Source of the DNA: Azospirillum sp. SYSU D00513
GTDB lineage: Bacteria; Pseudomonadota; Alphaproteobacteria; Azospirillales; Azospirillaceae
Direction: 5' to 3'
DNA length: 64,000 nt
Assembly: GCF_017356015.1 (NCBI RefSeq)
Contig: NZ_JAFIQV010000006.1
Location: 124,001-188,000 of the forward strand
In this document: piece by piece, positions 59,173 to 64,000 of the stretch
Position numbering within the stretch: position 1 is the stretch's first letter
Layout of the letters: each line of letters opens with the position of its first letter
Notes under the pieces: model-generated
What the model saw: the letters and a program-made list of their open reading frames with translations, nothing else
Told to the model about the DNA's origin: nothing
Database searches by the model: none
Made by a program: the position numbers and the translations under genes

Positions 59173-60189
59173 TCATTCGCCGAGCCAGCCCTTGATCCTC
59201 TTCGTCACGACCTCGGTCGAGATGCCGTAGCGGTCGTGCAGGGTCGGCAGGGCGCCCGCCGCGAGGAATTCGTCGGGAAGGCCGATGTGGCGGAAGACCG
59301 GGGTGACGCCGGACCGGAGCAGCAGCCCCGCGACCGCCTCGCCCAGCCCGCCGACGACGGAATGGTTCTCGGCGACCACCACCATGCGCCCGCTGCGCGC
59401 CGCTTCCCGCAGGATGGTCTCGGTGTCGAGCGGCTTGATCGTCGGCACGTGCAGCACCGCCGCCGCGACGCGGTCGGATTCGAGCGACCGGGCAACCTCC
59501 AGCGCGCGCATCGTCATGATGCCCGACGAGACGATCAGCACGTCGGCGCCGTCGCGCAGGAGCTTCGCCTTGCCCAGCTCGAAGCGGTAGCCGTACTCGT
59601 CCAGCACCAGCGGCACGTTGCCGCGCAGCAGGCGCATGTAGACCGGACCCTTGTGGCCGGCGATGGCCGGCACGGCCTGTTCGATCTCGTGCGCGTCGCA
59701 GGGGTCGATCACCGTCATGTTCGGCATGGCGCGCAGCAGCGCCAGATCTTCCGTCGCCTGGTGGCTCGGCCCGTAGCCGGAGGTCAGGCCAGGCAGGGCG
59801 CAGACGATTTTGACGTTGAGGTCTTCCTCGGCGATGGTCTGGTGGATGAAGTCGTAGGCGCGGCGGGACGCGAAGACCGCGTAGGTGGTGGCGAAGGGCA
59901 TGAAGCCCTCATGCGCCAGACCGGCGGCGGCCCCCATCAGCAGCTGCTCGGCCATGCCCATCTGGTAGTAGCGGTCCGGATGCTCCTTCGCGAAGATGTG
60001 CAGGTCCGTGTATTTGCCGAGGTCGGCGGTCATGCCGACGATGTCGGTCCGGCTTCGGGCCAGCTCGGCCAGCGTGTGGCCGAAGGGGGCGGGCTTCGTG
60101 CGCTGCCCCTCGGAGGCGATCGAGGCGATCATCGCCGAGGTCTTCAGGCGCGGCTTGGCCGGCGCCGTGGTGGTCGCGTTGCTGCTCAT
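59173..60189 (-). CDS. Transketolase, C-terminal subunit
   Basis: This 338-residue protein equals the pyrimidine-binding and C-terminal domains of transketolase: GMTADLGKYTDLHIFAKEHPDRYYQMGMAEQLLMGAAAGLAHEG with the catalytic Glu, PFATTYAVFASRRAYDFIHQTI, GLTSGYGPSHQATEDLALLRAMPNMTVIDPCDAHE, and a C-terminal VVAENHSVVGGLGEAVA. It pairs with the N-terminal subunit gene, which it overlaps by 4 bp. Split transketolases of this form are commonly dedicated to one catabolic sugar pathway rather than the pentose phosphate pathway. Confidence 0.92.
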   Translation of the reverse strand: MSSNATTTAPAKPRLKTSAMIASIASEGQRTKPAPFGHTLAELARSRTDIVGMTADLGKYTDLHIFAKEHPDRYYQMGMAEQLLMGAAAGLAHEGFMPFATTYAVFASRRAYDFIHQTIAEEDLNVKIVCALPGLTSGYGPSHQATEDLALLRAMPNMTVIDPCDAHEIEQAVPAIAGHKGPVYMRLLRGNVPLVLDEYGYRFELGKAKLLRDGADVLIVSSGIMTMRALEVARSLESDRVAAAVLHVPTIKPLDTETILREAARSGRMVVVAENHSVVGGLGEAVAGLLLRSGVTPVFRHIGLPDEFLAAGALPTLHDRYGISTEVVTKRIKGWLGE

Positions 60190-61076
60190 GCGGTCCTCCC
60201 GGCGTCCAGCGCTTCGAGGGCAAGCTGCCATTCGTGCGCGTCGACGCGGATGAAGTGGTTCTTCTCGCGGGCTTCCAGGAAGGGCACGCCCCGGCCCATG
60301 CGGGTGTCGCAGACGATCATGCGCGGCTTGGGCTCGGGATGGGCGCGGGCCGCGTCGAAGGCGGCGACCACGGCCGGCAGGTCGTTGCCGTCCACCCGCT
60401 GGACGTACCAGCCGAAGGCTTCCAGCTTTTCCACCAGCGGCTCGAAGGCCAGCATCTGGGTCGAGGGGCCGTCGGCCTGCTGGTTGTTCACGTCGATGAT
60501 GCCGATCATGTTGTCGAGCTTGTGATGGCTCGCCGACATGATCGCCTCCCACACCGAGCCCTCGTCCAGCTCGCCGTCGGAGAAGAGCGTGAAGACGCGC
60601 GAGGAGGAGCCCTTGCGCTTCAGTCCGAGCGCCTTGCCTACCGCGATCGACAGCCCGAGGCCGAGCGAGCCGCCGGACATCTCCATGCCCGGCGTGTAGC
60701 TGGCCATGCCGGACATGGGCAGGCGGCTGTCGTCGCTGCCGTAGGTCTCCAGCTCCTCCTCCGGAAGGAAGCCGGCCTCCAGGAGTGCGGCGTACAGCGC
60801 GATGGCGTAATGGCCGTTCGACAGCAGGAAGCGGTCGCGCTCCTCCCAGTCCGGGTTCTCCGGGCGGTAGCGCATGGCGTGGAAGTAGGCGACGGCCAGC
60901 ACGTCGGCGATGTCCAGCGCCTGCCCGATGTAGCCCTGGCCCTGCACCTCGCCCATCAGCAGGGCGTTGCGGCGGATGCGGTAGGCCCGCTCCGCCAGGT
61001 CGACGTTGTGGCCGGTCTTGCCGTCCCGATGGTCGATGGTGCCTGTTGTGTTGATGTCCACGAATTCCTCCAGCAT
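60186..61076 (-). CDS. Transketolase, N-terminal (thiamine diphosphate-binding) subunit
   Basis: This 296-residue protein has the thiamine-binding half of transketolase: GHIGQ-type residues in VQGQGYIGQALDIADVLAVAYF, RFLLSNGHYAIALYAALLEAG, MEMSGGSLGLGLSIAVGKALG, and the diphosphate/Mg motif FSDGELDEGSVWEAIMSASHHKLDNMIGIIDVNN. The start at ATG 61076 excludes a long non-coding upstream extension. It works as a heterodimer with the following subunit, moving a two-carbon ketol unit between sugar phosphates or sugar acids. Confidence 0.92.
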   Translation of the reverse strand: MLEEFVDINTTGTIDHRDGKTGHNVDLAERAYRIRRNALLMGEVQGQGYIGQALDIADVLAVAYFHAMRYRPENPDWEERDRFLLSNGHYAIALYAALLEAGFLPEEELETYGSDDSRLPMSGMASYTPGMEMSGGSLGLGLSIAVGKALGLKRKGSSSRVFTLFSDGELDEGSVWEAIMSASHHKLDNMIGIIDVNNQQADGPSTQMLAFEPLVEKLEAFGWYVQRVDGNDLPAVVAAFDAARAHPEPKPRMIVCDTRMGRGVPFLEAREKNHFIRVDAHEWQLALEALDAGRTA

Positions 61077-61123
61077 CGCGGGCGTCCTCGGCGGGAACGC
61101 CTCGTTTCTCGGGTGCCGATCCG

Positions 61124-61873
61124 TCAGTGGATCAGCATGCCGCCGTTGACGTCGATCGTGGCGCCGGTCACGTAGGAGGACAGGTCGGAGGCGAGGAACA
61201 GGCAGGCGCGCGCCACGTCCTCCGCGTCGCCCAGCCGGTTGAGCGGGATGCCCTTCAGGATCTCGGTCCTGAGTTCGTCGGTCAGCTTGCCGCCGGTGAT
61301 GTCGGTCTGGATCAGGCCGGGCGTGATGGAATTCACGCGGATGTTGTCCGGCCCAGCCTCGCGGGCGAGCGCCTTGGCGAGGCCGAGCACGCCGGCCTTG
61401 GCCGCGCTGTAGTGCGGGCCGCCGAAGATGCCGCCGCCGCGCTGCGCCGAGACCGAGGACATGCAGACGATCGAGCCGGAACGGCGTTCGCGCATGTGCG
61501 GCAGGACCGCCTGGCTCATGTAGAGGGTCCCGCGCAGGCTGACGTCCATCACGGCGTCGTAGTTGCCGGGCTCGATGTCCATGAAGCGCAGGGGCTGGGT
61601 GATGCCGGCGTTGTTGACGAGCACGTCCACGCGGCCGAACTCGCCCACGATGCGCTCCACGGCGCCGAAGCAGGAGGGCTTGTCCGTCACGTCGCAGGCG
61701 TAGCCGCGGTGCGCCTCGCCCAGTTCGGCCGCCGCCGCCTCGGCCTGCCCGCCGTCGAGATCGAGGATGATCGCGCGGCCGCCATGCAGAGCGAAAAGGC
61801 GCGCGGTCGCGCGGCCGATGCCGCGCCGCGAGGCCGCCCCCGTGATCACGCACAGCTTGTTGGAAAGCAGCAT
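61124..61873 (-). CDS. SDR-family oxidoreductase
   Basis: This 249-residue classical SDR has TGAASRRGIGRATA for cofactor, CDVTDKPSC, NNAGITQPLRFMD, a catalytic Ser in VCMSSVSAQRG, YSAAKAG as the Tyr-Lys pair, and a C-terminal ATIDVNGGMLIH. It is the first gene of the operon, divergent from the LysR regulator. It would oxidise or reduce a sugar or polyol entering through the TRAP system before the transketolase step. The substrate is not determined. Confidence 0.88.
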   Translation of the reverse strand: MLLSNKLCVITGAASRRGIGRATARLFALHGGRAIILDLDGGQAEAAAAELGEAHRGYACDVTDKPSCFGAVERIVGEFGRVDVLVNNAGITQPLRFMDIEPGNYDAVMDVSLRGTLYMSQAVLPHMRERRSGSIVCMSSVSAQRGGGIFGGPHYSAAKAGVLGLAKALAREAGPDNIRVNSITPGLIQTDITGGKLTDELRTEILKGIPLNRLGDAEDVARACLFLASDLSSYVTGATIDVNGGMLIH

Positions 61874-62037
61874 GTCCTCTCCTTTGGCGCAAAGCCGCCC
61901 GTGGCGGCGAATTCACGCCGCGATTGCCCAATGGATTTTTGAAAGGTGCGAGGAGGTCCGGACAATCCGTTCCGCCGATCGCTATGGAAACGGTATGTTC
62001 TTGAGGTGAGCCTGACAAATGAATAAGATCGCGGATA

Positions 62038-62054
62038 GATGAGCTGAATTCATC
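62038..62054. promoter_or_regulatory. Candidate LysR operator (T-N11-A dyad)
   Basis: GATGAGCTGAATTCATC has 5-bp arms (GATGA, TCATC) around 7 bp and contains T-N11-A at 62040-62052, the general LysR box. It lies 12 bp before the LysR start and about 165 bp before the divergent SDR gene, suited to autoregulation. The adjacent TGAATTCA palindrome is part of the same dyad. Confidence 0.4.
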
Positions 62055-62065
62055 GAAAGACCGCG

Positions 62066-63007
62066 ATGCGGAAAAGGGTGTCCATCAAGGCCGTCCAGGC
62101 CTTCGAGGCCGCGGCAAGGCTCGGCTCCTTCGCGCTTGCGGCGGAGGATCTCGCCGTCACCCCATCGGCGATCAGCCATCAGGTGAAGGTCCTGGAGGAC
62201 CAACTCGGCGTGCGGCTCTTCCACCGGGTGCACCGCTCGGTGCTGCTGACCGATGCCGGGCGGCTCTACGCGGCCGAGGTCACGGAGGCTTTCGCCCGCA
62301 TCGACGCGGCCACGCAGATCGTGGCCCAGACGGTGGGCAGCGCCGTCCTGACCGTCCATTCCACGCCGAGCTTCGCCACCCAATGGCTGATGCCGCGGCT
62401 GGCGCGCTTCCAGGAGCTTCATCCGGGGATCGACATCCGCCTTCAGGCGTCGGTGGCGGCGGCCGACCTCGCGCAGGGCGTCGTGGACGTGGACATCCGC
62501 TACAACCCCGGCCCGCCGCCCGCCGGGACCGTCATGGTGCCCTTTCCCGAGGACATCATCGTCCCGATGTGCTCACCCGGCCTCGCCAACGGGCTGAAGC
62601 CGATCCGCCGCCCAGGCGATCTCGGGCAGCACACGCTGATCCATTCGGAGATCAACATCCTGCGCTGGAACGACTGGGCGCGGCATCATCGCAGGGTCCA
62701 ATTGGACCTGGAGCGCGGCCCGCGCTTCGACCGGTCCTTCATGGCCATCAGCGCCGCCGTGGACGGGCTCGGTGTCTGCCTCGACAGCCTGCTGCTGGCC
62801 GAACGCGAACTGCTGGCGGGCAAGCTGGTGATTCCCTTCGCCACGCAGGGGTTGAGGGCGCAGGGACACGGCTTCGCCACCCTGAAATCCACGGTGGACC
62901 TGCCGAAGATCCGGACCTTCCGCGAGTGGCTGTTCGGCGAGTTGGAGAAGGGCCGGGACTGGGCCGGGCGCTTCCTGGAGGCGCGCTCCCCCCTTCCATC
63001 GGCCTGA
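62066..63007 (+). CDS. LysR-family transcriptional regulator (GcvA-like)
   Basis: This 313-residue protein has the GcvA-type DNA-binding domain VSIKAVQAFEAAARLGSFALAAEDLAVTPSAISHQVKVLEDQLGVRLFHR, then an effector domain with LTVHSTPSFATQWLMPRLARF, DVDIRYNPG, and a late GLGVCLDSLLLAERELLAG. It is divergent from the SDR/transketolase/TRAP operon and probably activates it. The ATG at 62066 has only a weak ribosome-binding site. A strong terminator follows, shared with the convergent TRAP permease gene. Confidence 0.92.
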   Translation: MRKRVSIKAVQAFEAAARLGSFALAAEDLAVTPSAISHQVKVLEDQLGVRLFHRVHRSVLLTDAGRLYAAEVTEAFARIDAATQIVAQTVGSAVLTVHSTPSFATQWLMPRLARFQELHPGIDIRLQASVAAADLAQGVVDVDIRYNPGPPPAGTVMVPFPEDIIVPMCSPGLANGLKPIRRPGDLGQHTLIHSEINILRWNDWARHHRRVQLDLERGPRFDRSFMAISAAVDGLGVCLDSLLLAERELLAGKLVIPFATQGLRAQGHGFATLKSTVDLPKIRTFREWLFGELEKGRDWAGRFLEARSPLPSA

Positions 63008-63013
63008 AAAAGG

Positions 63014-63050
63014 AAAGGGCCGCGCCGGAGTGTTCCGGCGCGGCCCTTTT
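63014..63050. terminator. Bidirectional intrinsic terminator
   Basis: GGGCCGCGCCGGA at 63017-63029 pairs perfectly with TCCGGCGCGGCCC at 63034-63046 around GTGT. The plus strand ends in TTTT and AAAG precedes the stem, so the minus strand also has a short U-tail. It separates the LysR gene from the convergent TRAP permease gene. Confidence 0.88.
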
Positions 63051-63068
63051 GTCGGACTGGTGTCCGGC

Positions 63069-64000
63069 TCAGTGCATGAGCAGGCGCGGCAGCCAGAGCG
63101 AGAAGGCCGGCACGTAGGTGACGAGCAGAAGGCAGACGAACAGCGCCCCGTAGAAGGGGGTGATCGAGCGCATCACCTCGCCCACCGACACACCACCGAT
63201 GGCGCAGCCGATGAACTGGGTGGTGCCGACCGGCGGGGTGTTCAGGCCCAGGGCGCAGTTGATCAGCATCACGATGCCGAACTGCACCGGGTCCATCCCG
63301 AACTGCATCGCGATCGGCAGGAAAATCGGCGTGCAGATCAGGATCGTGCTCGCCATGTCCATGAAGGTGCCGAGCAGGAACAGGATGATGTTGATCATCA
63401 GGAAGATGACCCACGGGTTGTCCGACAGGCCGGCCATCATCTCGCCGGTCAGGTCCGCCACCTGATAGAGGCCCATCAGGTACTGGAACATCGTCGAGAC
63501 GCCGATCAGCAGCAGGACGACGCCGGTGGTCTTCACCGTCTTGGCCGCCGCCGCCAGGAAATGGTTCCAGGTCATGGAGCGGTAGACGAACAGCGTCAGC
63601 AGCAGCGCGTAGATCACCGCGACCGACGCCGATTCCGTCGCCGTGAAGACGCCGGACATGATGCCCACGAGGATGATCACGACGATGAACAGGCCGGGCA
63701 GTGCGGCGGCGAGCGACCGCCACATGATCTCCCAGCCGGGGAAGGAGCCCGCCGGGTAGCCGCGCTTGACCGCGACGAGATAGGCGGCACCCAGGTTGCA
63801 GACCATCAGCAGCAGCGCCGGCATCAACCCCGCCGCGATCAGCGCGCCGATGGAGGCCTTCCCGCCGGCGGCCAGCGCGTAGATGATCATGTTGTGGCTG
63901 GTCGGCATCAGCGCGCCGACGAGTGCCGCGTGGGTGGTGACGTTGACCGCGTAGTCGGCGTGGTAGCCCTCGCGCTTCATCATCGGGATCATCACCGCGC
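63069..64000 (-). CDS. TRAP transporter large permease (DctM), partial at window edge
   Basis: About 310 C-terminal residues are present; the start is beyond base 64000. Conserved DctM parts are ALVGALMPTSHNMIIYALAAGG, SGVFTATESASVAVIYALLLTLFVYRSMTW, GTFMDMASTILICTPIFLPIAMQFG and LGLNTPPVGTTQFIGCAIGGVSVGEVMRSITPFYGALFVCL. It differs clearly from the DctM at 56255. It belongs to another TRAP system whose other genes lie to the right; the orphan binding protein at 7034 could be its partner only if it acts in trans. Confidence 0.93.
   Translation of the reverse strand, partial: AVMIPMMKREGYHADYAVNVTTHAALVGALMPTSHNMIIYALAAGGKASIGALIAAGLMPALLLMVCNLGAAYLVAVKRGYPAGSFPGWEIMWRSLAAALPGLFIVVIILVGIMSGVFTATESASVAVIYALLLTLFVYRSMTWNHFLAAAAKTVKTTGVVLLLIGVSTMFQYLMGLYQVADLTGEMMAGLSDNPWVIFLMINIILFLLGTFMDMASTILICTPIFLPIAMQFGMDPVQFGIVMLINCALGLNTPPVGTTQFIGCAIGGVSVGEVMRSITPFYGALFVCLLLVTYVPAFSLWLPRLLMH

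Overview
This 64 kb window is GC-rich throughout and strongly biased toward G or C at third codon positions. Its gene content is that of a free-living alphaproteobacterium, most like Azospirillum and relatives: many TRAP transporters, GntR/FCD and LysR regulators, a bacteriophytochrome, a split Mrp antiporter and a FecIR-type iron system. There are no rRNA, tRNA, ribosomal-protein, phage, insertion-sequence or CRISPR features. It is dense catabolic and niche-adaptation DNA, as expected of a chromid or an accessory part of a chromosome. The organism assignment is inference from gene style, not from a marker gene.

Layout. (1) 1-2860: the end of a LysR regulator, a 23-bp tandem repeat, two small unknown genes and a soluble globin-coupled chemoreceptor. 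(2) 2916-8934: a GntR/FCD regulator divergent from an enolase-superfamily dehydratase, two gluconate 5-dehydrogenase-like SDRs, an L-idonate 5-dehydrogenase-like enzyme and a TRAP binding protein, i.e. a sugar-acid operon. (3) 9077-19005: amino-sugar use. A NagE-type PTS permease, an EIIA-HPr-EI fusion, MurQ and a HAD phosphatase lie on one strand; a GntR/UTRA regulator, a SIS-type glucosamine-6-phosphate deaminase, NagA and an oxidoreductase lie on the other. (4) 19126-20832: a TPR protein with a glycosyltransferase-like tail. (5) 20887-23603: three secreted proteins of the type that accompany PQQ-dependent alcohol dehydrogenases, without the dehydrogenase. (6) 23815-26613: a bacteriophytochrome hybrid kinase.

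(7) 26765-37052: an apparent uronate/sugar-acid regulon with an iron alcohol dehydrogenase, a Gfo/Idh enzyme, KdgK, an EamA transporter, UxaC, MgsA and two close GntR/FCD paralogues. Three promoters here share a TAATATATCA operator-like element. A cNMP-EAL protein and a Uma2 protein are embedded. (8) 37066-49052: iron acquisition. A divergent fecI/fecR pair with a Fur box lies upstream of a TonB receptor, a DUF2218 protein and a complete petrobactin-type asb operon (asbA, asbB, asbC, an asbD-asbE fusion, asbF). (9) 49073-55053: an Mrp/Pha Na+/H+ antiporter operon with subunits A and B fused. (10) 55322-62054: a LysR-controlled operon with an SDR, a split transketolase, a complete TRAP transporter and a hydroxyacid dehydrogenase, whose substrate I cannot name. 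(11) The window ends inside another TRAP large permease gene.

How the genes work together. Regions 2, 7 and 10 feed sugar acids and related polyols into keto-deoxy acids or pentose/triose phosphates. Region 3 takes up GlcNAc/MurNAc and converts it to fructose-6-phosphate. Region 8 makes and imports a 3,4-catecholate/citrate siderophore under iron control. The most notable items are the petrobactin-type cluster with its fused carrier/condensing protein, the 16-bp repeat array that runs into the receptor promoter, the shared operator in region 7, and the unassigned split-transketolase pathway.
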